NCBI GenBank assembly: GCA_951217055.1
Contig: OX578282.1
Coordinates: forward strand, 21,139,106 to 21,203,105
DNA: 64,000 nt
Origin: Gerris lacustris
Taxonomy: Eukaryota > Arthropoda > Insecta > Hemiptera > Gerridae
Direction: 5' to 3'
Below are positions 10,401-25,400 of the stretch, piece after piece. Every line of letters begins with the position of its first letter. Position 1 is the first letter of the stretch. A model generated the notes under the pieces. The model was not told the DNA's origin, did no database searches, and was given only the letters and a program-made list of their open reading frames with translations. Made by a program: the position numbers and the translations under genes.

Positions 10401-13400
10401 CCAGAATTGATGTGGAAATGCTACAATCTGCTCACCTTGCTTATGGAATTCGTGTGTTCAGTTCAAATTCTATTTCCTTTTGGCTCACTTTGGTTGGATA
10501 CTCGATCTTTAATACTATGCAGGAGTACCACCTCCATTTGATTCCACCCTTAATCCTGATATTTCCTGTAAAATATCACGCATGTACTATAACACGCATT
10601 CTTTGTATTAGTCCTCACTCCAATGTTTTATTTTTGTTCCCTGCAAATAATGCTTTTCTCCTACACTTTCTAGATAATAGTATTATCATTGTGTTTTCGT
10701 AATTAAACATAAGAATTTGATGGACTAGATATGAAAGTAGACCATAGAAAATTACAAAATTAATCACACAAGCAAAGGGAGATTTTTACTGAAGAAAAGT
10801 TATAAATAGGTTTGTTCCAACTACACTTCAAACTGGTTTGAAACTGTCCGACGCATGCGCAACGGACCATAATTGATCGTTTTTCGCTAATGCGCATGTT
10901 TCGTACAGTTTGAAACTAGTTTGAAGTATGGTTGGAACAAACCTAATATATAAACCTTTAAATTGTATTGAACCTTTTTTTTTTAGAGATAATGAATCAA
11001 TTTAGAGATTATCAAAAAAAATTTAAAAATCTTATTACATATTATAGCAAAGACAACACTAAAAAAACACTTCTCCAAAAATAGAAAGAAACCGCAAATA
11101 ATAGTTTGTAATGATGTAATTTAAACTTTAATAAAATATATCTGTAATATCTGTAAAATATATGCAAGACTAAATTGGTAATGCCTAAATTTAGGTAGAT
11201 AAACAAACGGAATCATGTCTGATTCTGTTTGCCGAACACGGGACTTAAACTTTTATTGCTGACCCACTATTAGACTTATTCATTTCGATTTATTATATCT
11301 ATTCTCAGTTCATATAATCGAGCTAAATTTTATCAATTTTATCTATTATGAAACAATATTACGAGTTTCGAGTTTAAAGTTGAGTTATACTGAGCTGAGT
11401 TTCGAGTTTAAAGCTTTATATTCCTAGACGCGACTCTAGTGATAGTCACCTAGCGACTATCACTGAGGACTCCTCTTCTAAGTCAGGCCCGTTTTAGACG
11501 TTCACTGCGCCCTGGGCACCCCGTCACGATGCGCCCCCCCCCCCCCCCCCCCCTCTTCATTGAAATAATATGTTTAATAAAATAATATAAAATAATATTT
11601 CACTTGTACAAAAAAAAAACGTAATAATTAACATTGGAGTAAAAAAAAATTTTGAAATAATAATAAATTGGCTAAATAATTATTCATACATAAGCTATGT
11701 GGGACAAAGCTTGGCAATAGTTATTTGGAAAAAAAAAAAACCGGTGGAGAGCGGCCGCGGCCATGTATCCTTTTTGGTGGTCAATGTGATTTTCATGATC
11801 GAATGTGATTATTCGTCAACTAAGTACGAACTTAGTTGACCAATAATCAAGTTGATGGTACTATGTCACTTAATAGGTGAGTTAGTCAAATATTACTCCA
11901 AATCAAAGACTTCACCTATCAAGTGACAAACTACCATCAACTTGATGTTTGGTCTACTAACTTATTTCGTTCTCAGGATCATAAAAATCACATTGTCCAC
12001 CAAAAAGCCGCTCTCCATCGGTTAATTTTTTTCAAATGCCTATTGCCAAGCTACGTACCGCAGACGAACTTAGCTGACCTCATATGCTTAAAAGGCACCA
12101 CAAGATATTTACTTGTACACAAAATTCTAGCTTGATGTTAGTTAGACACTTTTTTGCACGCTATCTCCTGGACTATAAATAATAATAATACCTACATCAT
12201 AATAAATACTTATGATAATACAAAAATAATCAGATGAAACAAATGTTGGGTATTCTGCGAACACCGCGTGTGTGATCCACCAGTATACGATTGCCTTTAT
12301 TTCTTGCTTTTGCTCTGGCAAAATCGGTATAGTTAATTTCTATCGTTATGTCGCTTTGCGTGGATAATAACAATAACAGTAAACTATTCAGCTTGTCATT
12401 ACGCATTTTAGACCTATTCACTGATTTTATTCTGTTAAGAGCTGAAAAGCTCCTCTCCGCCGAGCAGTTGGTTACTGGGAGAGTTAGGTATATGCTAAGG
12501 TTATGTACAAATGATATTTGGTTTACTGTAAACATTCTCATTTATATTTTTTGCCCTTGCAATGTTTGAAAGACGAACTGAATCAATTAAATTGCTAATT
12601 GTTGTTGCCGATGGAAAATAAGTTGAACTAGTTTAGCTTCTAAACAATCCAATTGAATGGCTCTATGGGAACATCAAATTGGATCGAGTAAAGAGTTTAT
12701 GGAATGGTAGGTTTCAGCAGCTATATTTATGGTTTTTGCGATATTTGAAACCCTGACAGAATAAATTTGATTGCTTCATCTAAACAGTATAGAGGCGTTC
12801 CATGAAAGATACACTATCAATTTGATGGAGCATTGAACCTTCTAAACGCACCTTAACTTATTTATGAAAAAACAAAGGCACTTGGTTATGGCGCATTGGT
12901 GTGAATGCTTCACACAAAAAAGACAGGGGATAGTAGACAGAAGACAAGACCTTTGCCACTAGGGATTTATCAGTCTGTGTCTCTTTGGTGTGAAAACAAT
13001 ATTAGATTTGAATCGGTTCAGTGAAGAGACATATCTATCTCTTAGACGGTCTCTTTGACGACTATCTTCTGTCCCCTGTCGTTTAAGTGTGAAAGCCAAC
13101 TTAATTAACACTGTGGAGTATTAAGTAACCACGACTTAAATGCACTGATCCAAAACAACAAAACTTAACTAATAATTTAATGGATCGGTTCAGTGAAGAG
13201 ACATATCTCCTTTCTCTTGAAGCCTGTCTTCTGTCCCCGGTCGTTTAAGTGTGAAAGCCGACTTAATTAACACTGTGGAGTATTAATTAACTATGACTTT
13301 AATGCACTGAGCCTAAACAAATAAACTTAACTAAATAACCACATCCAGCTTTTATAAACAAAAACTACTAGGTCTCTGACAATAAAACCAACATTAAAAA

Positions 13401-16400
13401 TAAACCAAGGACAACATTATGTTTGATTGACAAATAATTGGTTGATTTGACTGAGATTTTATGGTACCACTTCATAATTACGACTAGAGAGGTTAAAAAA
13501 AGTAACACAACATTATTTTCACCACAATTTTATATAATTAAAAAGACCAGACACGCACCATGACTTAATGAGCGAATTTTCAAAGAAATCTGCGTATTAT
13601 TGGCTTATGATTATGATAATATAGACTTTTTTTAAGCATTTGGATGGGCGAAAATAAAATTTGGTAAGTAAAGGTATACGGGGTACAAAAGTCAAAATAG
13701 TATTTACCCTTCAAGATGCATGTCGTTAGAAAGCTCTGAAAGAGTACAGTAATAGTTGTTACGTACTCTTTTGTCATATTTTCATATAAGAGGGAAGTAA
13801 AATGGAAAAACCCGTTTTTATGCTATTTTTGACCCTAATTTGTTGAAATTGGACCCCTAAATGTACTCCAAAAATTCTGGCCAACTCATCCTTTCTTTTG
13901 ATATTATTGAAATTTCAAAATTTGTTTAGATTTTTTATGTGCATTCTAGCGTGAGATATCGTCTTGTGTGACACATACATATATGCATACATATATTACA
14001 TACATAAAAAAAAGTGTTAAATTTCAGGAATCGATTAAGAATGGTCAAAAACGGATTTCCATGGAGAACATTTTCAAAAATTCGCATTACAAAAATTTTA
14101 AAGCCATATTGCAATAGCTTAATTTTCTTCGAAAATTCGCTAACAGAAGCGTTTCTACATATAACATCATCTTCAGTGTGAGTGTTAACTTAGTAAGAGT
14201 GAATTCAGTACAGAATTCACAGTACTGAACACTGTGTTGGTTTTGAATATGCGATTACCAATGATCTTGGATCAACGATTTTTTAATACAATACCTTAAT
14301 AATCTTGAATGATCTGTTATTAAGTTTCCACTTGTCCCCTTTAACTTGTAAATACCATCTGAGCCTCTAAATAGCAATAATTATGAAGTGTTTTCCTTGT
14401 AAAAACACGTTATAAATGAAAGAGTTTGAATAAAAACTGACTTCGCCTCTCGTAAAATATTATTTTAGCGAATTTTCGAAGAAAATTAAGCTATTGCAAT
14501 GGCTTAAAAATTTTTGTACTGCAAATTTTTGAAAATTTTCTCCATGGAAATCCGTTTCAGACCATTCTTAATCGATTCCTGAAATTTAACACTTTTTTAT
14601 GTATGTATGTATATATGTAGGTATATATAGTGTCACAAATATCAAAAGAAAGAATGAGTTCGTTGGCCAGAGTTTTTGGAGTCCATTTAGGGTAAAATAT
14701 TGACAATTTAGGGTCAGAAATAGCATAAAAACGTGTTTTTTCCATGGTACCCTCCTCTTATATGAAAATATGACAAACGTGTACATAACAACAATTACAG
14801 TACTCTTAAAGAGATTTTCAACGGCATGCATCTTGAAGGGTATATATACTATTTTGATTTTGTACCCCGTACCCCTGTGTACCAAAAAGGCAAGTGCCGA
14901 TTTGCCACTTGCTCCTATTGCTTTCTCTTTTTAAGAGTAGGCGTACTTTAGTTGTAATTATTTCTTTTAACTTTTAATTACTTATGCCTTAAATAAGTAT
15001 TTCTTATGCCGTAAATAAGTTTAAAGTTTGTTACTGTTTTAACTATATTAATGATCATTTATCGAGTGTACATGACCAAGTTGTCGAACACCCTCATAAA
15101 AATATAAATAAATGTTCTTTTAAAGATTTATTTATGTTAAATCTGCATAAAAAAGTGTGAGATAAATAAAACTGGAAAACGTTTGTTAACATGGTCTCTT
15201 ATATAGATAGGTCTCCAACATCATTTGACTCACCCAATTCAAATTATTTTATAATGTAACCCTGGTTCTTCCATAATAATGATGGCTTTTTTTGAGAATA
15301 ATTAATATTAAAAACTTAAGCTCATAAATGTTGTTTAATCCCGTGCGACAACCAGATACTCTAACTTATCTTATATACATGCTAGCAAACATAGCCTAAG
15401 TACAATGAAATTTCTATTTTGTGTCAAATAGGGGTTTCATTATTTTTTTAAAAATGAAATAAAGTCAACATCCTCACTTCATAAACAACTATATTTCATT
15501 TATTCATTAGAACATATTTCAAACCTTTTAGGATTGGAAATTTGAATAAACTTTTCATTTGTCAATAATTAAAAAGATATAATTACTATAGAAGTAATTT
15601 GTCAAAACAGCAGAGGTGTGGGTTAGTCACTTCACACTTTTGGATTTGATCCATGGACATGGAACGAATCCCAAATGTTTGAAATTGTTCTAATGTTGGA
15701 AAGAAATATAGCCATTTATGAAATGAGGAAGTAGACTTTATTTCATTTTTAGGGCCCGTAGGCAAAACCAAGGACCCTTTACATGTTACCCCTAACATGT
15801 TGGAAATGTTAATCATGTTATACATCAATTTAAAGGTCTTGAAGTGTAGAAAAAGAATATGCAACTATTAAAATTTTACACTTAATATTTCCAAGATGGC
15901 GCCCAATATGGCGAGCGACTAGAAAAGTTTTTAGTCACCATGGCATGTTATACATCAACTTAAAGGTCTTGAAGTGTAGAAAAATAATAAGCAACTATTA
16001 AAATTTCACACTTAATAATTTTAACTTAATCGTACAGAAACCAGAAACCGACGATTATCGTCTCACGTACTTACGTGAACCCTACTTGTTTTTTTAAATC
16101 ACCCCAAATAGTACTTATTGATCAAATTATGACTCCCTCCTACTAGAATAGAATTTAATTTTTTTACAGCCAAGGTAATATCGCTGAACCATTCTAATTA
16201 CGTCACAAATACAGAAGTACGTCTATTTGTCATTTAATTCGCTAGAATTGTGATAAAATAGAACTGAGTCAAATACAAATAGTTTTATAAGTAGAAACAA
16301 AAAGTGCATATTTGTCAAAAAAATAAGGAAGGAAGGAAGGTGAAATTCATTAAGGCTAGATTATCGCGTGCCTGTGAGCTCAACGTTTGCTTGTTCGAGA

Positions 16401-19400
16401 GGTCATTATGCCTGAGTAAGTTCCCACGGGTGTGGCTGTATGATGGTGAAATTCTGAAGGTAATTAACAAAGTGCTACAAGTACCCGAATATAATTATAC
16501 CTGCCAACCGCTGTATAGACTTAGCAACCGCACAGTAGCAAAACAACAGAGATTATAAAGATCATCTGATCTCCTTGGAATAATGTCACTCTTCTGTTTT
16601 GAAACTTAAGAAAAAACACACAAAACATTATTTAAAAAAATCTAGATTTGAGATAAACTAAAAAAAAACGTATTTTGTTCGAAAAATTACAAAAATATAA
16701 TGAAAATGGTGAATATATATATTTTGGTAAGCCTTTCAACCAAAAGTAGCTTAATGGTATAAAGCCAAAAACCAACTTTTAAGTAAAACTTTTAAGTATA
16801 ATTTTTCTTATTCGATACCAGTAAGAAGACATGAACGTGAAAGAGAATAAATCAGAGTAGGAGTCGAAATTCCAGTACTGATTCCAGTGATTTCAATCAT
16901 CAAAATATTAAATCAATCGTGGAAAGAAGAAGATAGACTGCCAATTGGTGTGGCACATAGCTTCCTTCCATCCTATCACGTACTTTATTGATTTTATGCT
17001 TTTACAAGCCATCATAGTCTATTTTGTTCAACTGTTTCCCCCGTTTTTTTTTTAATCTGTCAATATTGTTTTAATTTTTTACATGATTTAAAGTATAAAT
17101 TAGCAGAAGTTAAAGAGCGAAGACGGTTTAAATTAATCTGGGACTTTCTGCTGGTTATTTCCGATAAACTATAAAATTTTCATACAAATCAGATTAGTAC
17201 TTTTGAAGCTATAAATAAAAGAATGTTTGTGCGCATGGGGAAGAGAAACAAATAGGCGCAGAAGGGTGAAACTTACAATAGACCAACAATAGGTTAATCA
17301 TACTACCTACCATCCAAATTTCATTAAAATCAATCGTGTAGTTTTTAAGAAATATGTTGGTTCGCAAAAATTGAGCCACAGACAGACCAACCGACCGACA
17401 GACAGACACGGAACCAAAAATGTTTCCTGATGTCTGAAACGGATTTCTGTCTTGGAACAGACAGAAATCCTGTTCTTCAGAACAATCACAGTTTCCGTTA
17501 CCTTCGATAAGCTCGGAAGCAAATTTTTTGATATTTTTGTTATATAAATTGTCTATCAAGCGTAAATGTAACAGAAATAATAGACATATTTTAAATCCTA
17601 CACTTACATACACATCCTTATTATCTTTCTTATTTCAACTCTTCTCACCGCCACTGAAGATGAACATTTGTGAAGATGAATCTTTCCGTAGTATGAATAC
17701 TACCAAAAACTTAAAAATTTGAACATTTGTGGTTTAAAAACGTCTTTTACAATAACTTTAAATAGAGCAAAGTAATTTAAATTTCTAATTAAGTTATTAA
17801 AAATGTATCCCAGCAGAACGATCAACTTTTATTTACATTCGGGTGTATAAATGGTATATAACTCATTCTTGAAATTGAAACCACTTAAATTTGTTTATTA
17901 TGTATATATTTTACAGTGGCGTAACTATGGGCCCGCGCGGGCCCGCATTGCGGGGGGGCCCCCAGTAACAAGGAGCCCCCAAATCCAGTAATAACTGGAA
18001 TTACTATCCTTGTACCAACGTCGAGGGGGCCCCCAATCCTGAACGCAAAAGTTCTTGCGGGGGGGCCCCCAATGGTCTAGCTACGCCACTGATATTTTAC
18101 TACGTTTTTATTAGTTTGCTTTCTTTTTTGTCCGGTACAAATCTTGCAATCGATTTTTAACTAACTTCCTGAGTAGAAAGCTGAAACTTGCAGAGATTAT
18201 GTATTTCCGATGGCAATACAATAATCTGTAATTAGATTTCCAAAACTATTACTATTAGTCGATAAATCACTAAATTTCTTAAATATTTTGGCGGTCAAAT
18301 TCAAAATCAATTGTAACCAAACACGACCAGTGACAGCTAAGGAAATCCACAAGGAAAATTTAAAAACGTTGTACATAAAAAGTTCTCTTTATCTTGTATT
18401 ATTGCTAATATCATTCTGGTTTAATTAAAACTAGAAGATTTTAATAATTCATAGAATTATTGTATATTCAGATTTATTCTTATTCTAACACATACGAGTT
18501 TAAAAAAGAGTAGAATGAGTGTTTAAAGTTGTCTCTGCTTTTGCTTTTACAGCATTTTAATAAGTTCTTTGAAGTATGGATGCAATCGACAAAATTGCTT
18601 TTAGGTGTGGAAGAAATATTTGAGAAATAGTACGTTTTTCGTGCATTTATATGTGTCCAAAATTACTGAGGATTGATTTTTTTCTTCCTAATGGGTCAAA
18701 TCTGAATGAAGAACGATTAAGATTGGAGTGAAACGCACTTCGCTACTCGACAAAGAGGTTATTCTAATTTTGAGGTGGTTTTTAGGGAGCTTTGTTACAG
18801 TTTTTATTTTACTTTTAAGCTTACTTGAAAATGCAAACGTTTTTTCCCACGAGACATGATCTCATTCGACCAGTAATTGCCACACGCCACATATATGAAA
18901 TAACCAACATTGCTAATAACTAATAACTTGCCAGACAATACTTTGTATTAAAATCATCATTGTCACGTTACTTTTGTTAGTTATTGCTTTCCAGCTTACA
19001 CCAAAGGTAACAGAAGCTATGTGATATGTGATCGTTCTGAAGAACGAAAATATTTTAGGTCTCCGATTTCAAAAATTCCAAGACAGAAATCCGTAACACA
19101 CACCAGGGAACATTTTTGGTTCCGTGTCTGTCTGTCGCTCAATTTTTGCAAACCAACATATCTTAAAAACTACACGTCCGAATTTAATGAAATTTAGATG
19201 GTAGTTCATAACTAGATGTTTTTAAAAAGGATAAAATTAAAAGAATAGGATCATAGTTAAACAAAAGATCATTTAAATTATTACTCTATCAATACGTAAG
19301 TTTTAATTACGACTTTAAAATAATTAACTAACACAACATTTTAGGCGCACATTAAGGCGCAAGCAACGCATGGCAGCACAGTTTTGTTTCAACCGCAGAT

Positions 19401-22400
19401 ATATAATATAATACTACACCACACGTGACCTACCCGACGCTAATGGGCGTCCCAATTCATGCGGTTTCGTATAATTCATCTCAGTGGCGTATCCAGGGGG
19501 GGGGGGGGCACAGGGGGCATGTGCCCCCCCCCCCCCCCCCCAGACGGGCCCAAACCTGATAGAGTAAAAATACGACGTATGTTTTTTTTAATACATATTT
19601 TTACATTCACCTCATATTCAATTTCACCTCAGAAATGCATAAAAGCGCTGTTTTGAGAGGTCATATTTTCAAAATTTTCCGGGGGAGGACCCCCGGACCC
19701 CCCCTCCCAATAACTAACTAACTTTAGACGACGCCCATGACTTACAGTAAAATATTGTACTGCAGTAAGCATCAGCATAACATTTTCTAACGACTACGTT
19801 CTAAACACGTAGTCTAACAGTATTGTTACTTGGGCGCGGAGATTTTTTTTTTTGAGGGGGGGCTGCTTTGATGAATAAGTAGTACCCTTTTCTTGTTTCC
19901 ACGACGAATCCCCCCCCTCCCTCCACTCTAAACTGACTTAGAATGTGCCCCCTCCTGACCTAGCCGCTGGATACGCCACTGATTCATCTGCGGTTGAAAA
20001 AAAACTGTGCTGCCTTGTCCTGCGACTCAATGTGCGCCTGGGCTGGGCATAGATAAAAAAACACATGAATTATTCATTTATTTTTTTAAAAAAAACACTA
20101 AAATTATAGAATGCTGATTGGGTAGTTGGGGCTTGGCGTGGCTGAGAGTTGCAGATGCATCTATTAACGTTCTATGCAACATTCAAATCCTCATGCTTAC
20201 TTTACGTAAATTGCTATAAACCATAAACATAAAATAATACTTGTTTTATACTCATAAATAACGAACCAAGTTCATTGTTGTAATGAACTCAGAAGTTTTT
20301 TTCTCTCTCTCTCCTTGAAAAGACAGTATTGTGGCAACACTGGGGAACCCACCAGTGTAAAGTACATTACTTGCATTGACTCCTGAGAGAACCCAACCTA
20401 TCCCAGTTCCCACACACTCGCGCAACACTTACCATAACTTCCCTCACTAACTCACTTCATCTTATTATAACTCAATACCTTCTCTTTCTTGTCATTAAAA
20501 TATTACGAGGGTTCCAAAAAACCTTCAGTTTCTTTGTGACATACTAAAATGAGAATAAAAATATTCACATTTATATTGTTTTCTTATGTATAGATAGAGT
20601 CAAGAAAATAAAAAAATAAAATAAAAATTAGTGAGTTTTCACTCCACCCTATTCTTCTATGATTCCAGTAAAACTTGTTTCGCAATGATTTTTATTATTT
20701 GTATGAAATAATAATTTTGATAGTTTGAATGAATACAATAATCATAATAATTATATATATATAGATGTAAGAAAAATAAAAATAGCTAGGCACTCTTTAA
20801 AAAAAAAAAAAATAATAATAATTACGAGTTTTGAAAAAGATTAAGAAATAAAAATTTTAATTTTTCACTACTGTATATATCCTATCCCCCCCCCCCTCCC
20901 CTAGTATTCTAGGGTTTTTTCCCTAGTATACTTAATATACAATAATATACCATTAAGTATATTATTGGACCACAATATGCTCAAACAACCTAAAATGCAT
21001 AAATACAGGGTGTCCCAGCTAATATGGAGCAGCGAAATATCTCCAGAACCATGATAGATAGAAAGATGCGGTTTTCAGGGTTCGATAATGGCTATAAATG
21101 CGCTTCTAGAACGAATGCTACAACATTTTCTGTGTTTAGCTAAAGTGTATACAGTTTCCATTATAGAACTGAATAGGAAACCATATTTTTTAGATTAGAT
21201 TTGGATTCTATGGCTAAAAATAAAAAAATTTCACTCTTGGTAATTTTTCGTTCCGAGCATTAGTTTGCCGAATGGAGAGTACTGAACCTGCTAAAATTGA
21301 AACTTTAAGTCCATTTTACAGCTAAACTAATAGATTTAGGGAAAAAAATTCATATAACAAAAAGTTTTATGTTTAGCCATAAAATCCAAATCCATTTTAT
21401 AATACATACCTTATTTGTATTTGTAACTGTTATTGCCAAAAAAAGTGTTCAGCAGGGCTCAAAACGTGAAAAAAATACCAAAAATGCATGTTTTTAAAAT
21501 AATGGATTTGGATTTTACGGCAAAAATTAAGAACTTTTTGTAATTAGAATTTTTTCCTAAATCCACTAGTTTAGCTGTAAAATGGACTTAAGTTTCAATT
21601 TTAGGAGATTCAGCGCTCTCCAGACGGCAAACTAATGATCGGAGCAAAAAGTTTTCAAGAGTTTTCAAATATTTTTTTTTTAGGCAGAATCCAAATCTAG
21701 TCTAAAAAATATGGTTTCCTATTCACTTTTTTCGATTATGTAAACTGCACACATTTTTGTTGAACACAGAAAATGTTCAGCATTTATAGCCTTATGGAAC
21801 CCTGAAAACCGCATCTTTCTATCTATCATGGTTCTGGAGATATTTCGCTGTTCCATATTAGCTGGGACACCCTGTATAAAGGATTTATAATAAAAACTAA
21901 ACCGACTAAGGACTGATACCAACATAGCTTCACTCAAAATCGGAACTCCTTTGCCATAGTCAGTTAAGTCTGACGCTAATATTTTTAATTTTCCAAACCA
22001 CAGCTCTCCACGAAAATTAGCGAATTTCTAGGGGTTTTTGTGTGTGTGTGTGTGTATTATTGAAAACTGACTATATCACTAAAACAACAACACTAGTGTT
22101 GTTCTTGGTCATTATATAAATCGTTATAGGAAATAGAATCTTTTCTTATAAACTTCAGTTACAATAGTTGCTAATGACTGCACATATAATGTTTGGGTTG
22201 GCTTGTTGCAGGTGGCGATATGTTTACTATTGGCGAGGATTGCATCAGTTCAAGGTGAAGATCAACAACGAGAAGTTGCTATTATAAAACAAATTAACAG
22301 AGTAAACGAAGATGGAACCTATACCTTCGGGTACGAAGCGGCAGATGGTTCGTTTAAGATTGAGACACGGGATGTTATGGGTAACGTAAAGGGTATGTTC

Positions 22401-25400
22401 GGCTTCGTCGATGACCAAGGTGAACTAAAAAGGGTCTCCTATACAGCATCCAACGGAACCGGATTCCAGGCTACCTCCGGTAAACCACAACACTATGCAT
22501 TAAGGATTTAAAAGGCGTTAAATTCTATATACAGGGTGTTTGGTCGAAGATGTAACAAACGAAGAGGGCAGATTCTACCCATCATTTGCAACAATAAACA
22601 CTGTATAAAACATGGGTCAATTCTCAATCGTTTCTCCACAATAATTATTTTTGTTATTTTCCAAGGTACAACAATTTTACTCTAAAAAATCTATCATTTC
22701 TCCTAAAATAATGATGAGATCTGAAATAGAGGTACTGTTGATAAGAAGAGAAAATTTTAGTTTAGAAGAAGTCTATTTTAAATGCCTTTAAAGGGGATTG
22801 TTAATATTATTTAAAAAATTAAAATTTATTTTTGTTTCAGCTTGTAATAATGTCAAAACGGCAAGTGCTACAGATTGGCTAGTTTTAGTAAAACTTCATT
22901 TATTCTCCAACAGATTTGAGTGCCCTAACATCATCAGTGAATAATGAAGATGAATGAATCAGAAAATGAATAAGTTTTACTGAAATTTGGCAAACTGTAG
23001 CACTTGCCGTTTTGGCATTATTACAAGCTGAAACAAAAATAAATTTTAATTCTTTATATAAAATTAACAAAAATGAAATTAGGCATAGGTTTTCCCCCTT
23101 TAAGGTATTTAAAATTGACTTTTTCGAAACAGAATTTTCTCCTTTTTTAAACGATATCTCTATATCAGCTCTATCTTCATTATTTTAGGAGAAGCAATAG
23201 ATTTGTTAGAGTAAAATGGTTGGTACCTTGACCTTGGAAAATAACAAAAAAAATATTGTGGCGAAACGATTGAGAATTGACTCATGGTTTATGAAGTGTT
23301 AGTTGTTGCAATAATAGGTAGAATCAGCCCTCTTCGACCAAACATCCTATAGAATCCAAGTTTTTTACTTCTGTTATTACCGAAGCATTAGTCATACTAA
23401 AAAACGACTTGTTTTTATCTCCAAAAACAAGTCAAAAAATACATTTCTGACATCAGGGAACATTTTTGTTCTCACGTTTGTCAACATTTTTACCTTAATA
23501 ACTAGGTATTAAGACATATAATTTTTCACTACTTCATCTATCTACTTAACTAAATACTCGTATATAAGGGCACTACTACTAATTTCACTTTGATTAAATT
23601 AGTAGGTACATAAGGTATTTCAAAACTAGTCTACAAATGACATTGTATTAATTTTAACCTCTGCGCCAGTGCTTTCTTTTTTAGAGCACCAACTATTTTT
23701 AGGGACCACAGGCTAAACTCTTATAATTTTTGTGTTTTCATATAGGAGTTCATAATTACTTAGCCCAGTGTTTTCCATTTATTAGCTTTTGTAGGAGCAT
23801 TTAATTATTATTGAAAATTTTATCAAAATGTATAATAAAAATAACTTCTCCTCAACAAGGAATCAAACCTGGCCTCTCTCCATCCGTGTATAAAACTAAT
23901 TTCTCAGGAACTTGATTCTTCCCGGTAAAATGGCTTATATGGTTTGATTTATATTTAAATGGACTACATTTTAGAGTTTTTTTTAAATCTAAATCTGTTT
24001 TTTTTTTTTTTTTTTTTTTACGTTTTTAGAGTTTTTTGGCGGTAGCACCCCCAAATTTGTAGCTAAAATTAATTTCTCAATTTCACCTCAGGGTATGATT
24101 TTTTTTTGAACATGTATGCCAAATTTTGTCACCATCGGGCCCAGTAGTTTAGGCTCCAGGTGTCTGCATAGACGGACATTAAAAAAACCACTTTTTTTTG
24201 GACTCAGTGGACCTCAAAACATGTAAATCTATCAAAATTAAATTTTCACACCATTATAATACTTTCTCTTTATATGAGAAAGTAAAAATAATCAGGCTTC
24301 TAATCTAATTACAACTGCTTGTTTAACAGGCAATGTTAACGGCCAAGGAGTGACAAGAAAACCAGTGCTTATATTCAGACATCCTCCTGGAGTGATACCG
24401 ACTCCTGTGACAAGATCATCTGTAATACAGCATATTCCCAGAAGAACAACTACAGCCAGGCCAGATCATACTTCTGTATCTGAGCCTCAGGTAACAAAAT
24501 TCTCTTATACATCCTAATGAAATTTATTAATAACTATCTAACTCCGTGGCAAAACAGCCTGTGGAGGGCCTAAGCCTGCCACAGGTTTAAGCGACTAAGA
24601 AATTTATTAATAACAGTCTAACTAACTCCATGGCTCAACAGCCTGTGGAGGGCCTAGACAGATGATCTGTTATTGTTATAAAATCTGTTCTATTATCTGA
24701 GCTGTTATAATGTGAACTGTTATTCGATAACAGGTTTTTTTTAATAACAGTTATCGGACAAACTGTTATTCTCCTATAAGATGTTATTGTAAACTGTTCT
24801 GTTATTTTCAACCCACCTCTAATTTGTTATCAATAAACTGTTTTAGTTTTGCTCCTACGTCCTACAGTTTTATTTACTAAAAAAATTACTATCCCTCTCC
24901 AACTTAATTACAATCATCATGCATTTTCTTGCATAAAAGTTGAGATGCTCAGAGCTTTTTTGATGAAGAGATTTTGAAAAATTAACAATGTATTTGTATG
25001 AATTACACAGGTTAATTTTGTGAAAACAGCTGGAAGTTTTAGATTTGATCTAACTGTAATAGCTTTATCCTATGTTAAATTCTTAATAATTATTATTATA
25101 ATACATGCACTAATTTAATTTTATTCTGGTTGAATCTTTACTAAGATATTTGAAGTGATAAATTAGTTTATAAAGTAAATAGCTTTACTTCTTTTGTTTT
25201 CATTTAACTTTATGAATGGAAACTCATCCTTTTCAATCTCAATATTATAATAAAAGGTTGATGACATATTGCTGACATGCTCAGATAAACATTAGTATCT
25301 TTAAATCCTTAGTCTCAATTTATAGTAGTTTCAATTTTGATTGTTTATGTTGCTGGCTATCGTCAAAATCTTAAGAGGGCTGAAGCCTCTCAATCGATCT

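Noticed and set aside
16304..16558. 84-codon frame in cuticle intron 1
   Set aside because: No domain, no splice signals in phase with the host gene.
17209..17722. Frames on both strands of 64-134 codons
   Set aside because: They lie in the longest copy of repeat A and have no recognisable domain.
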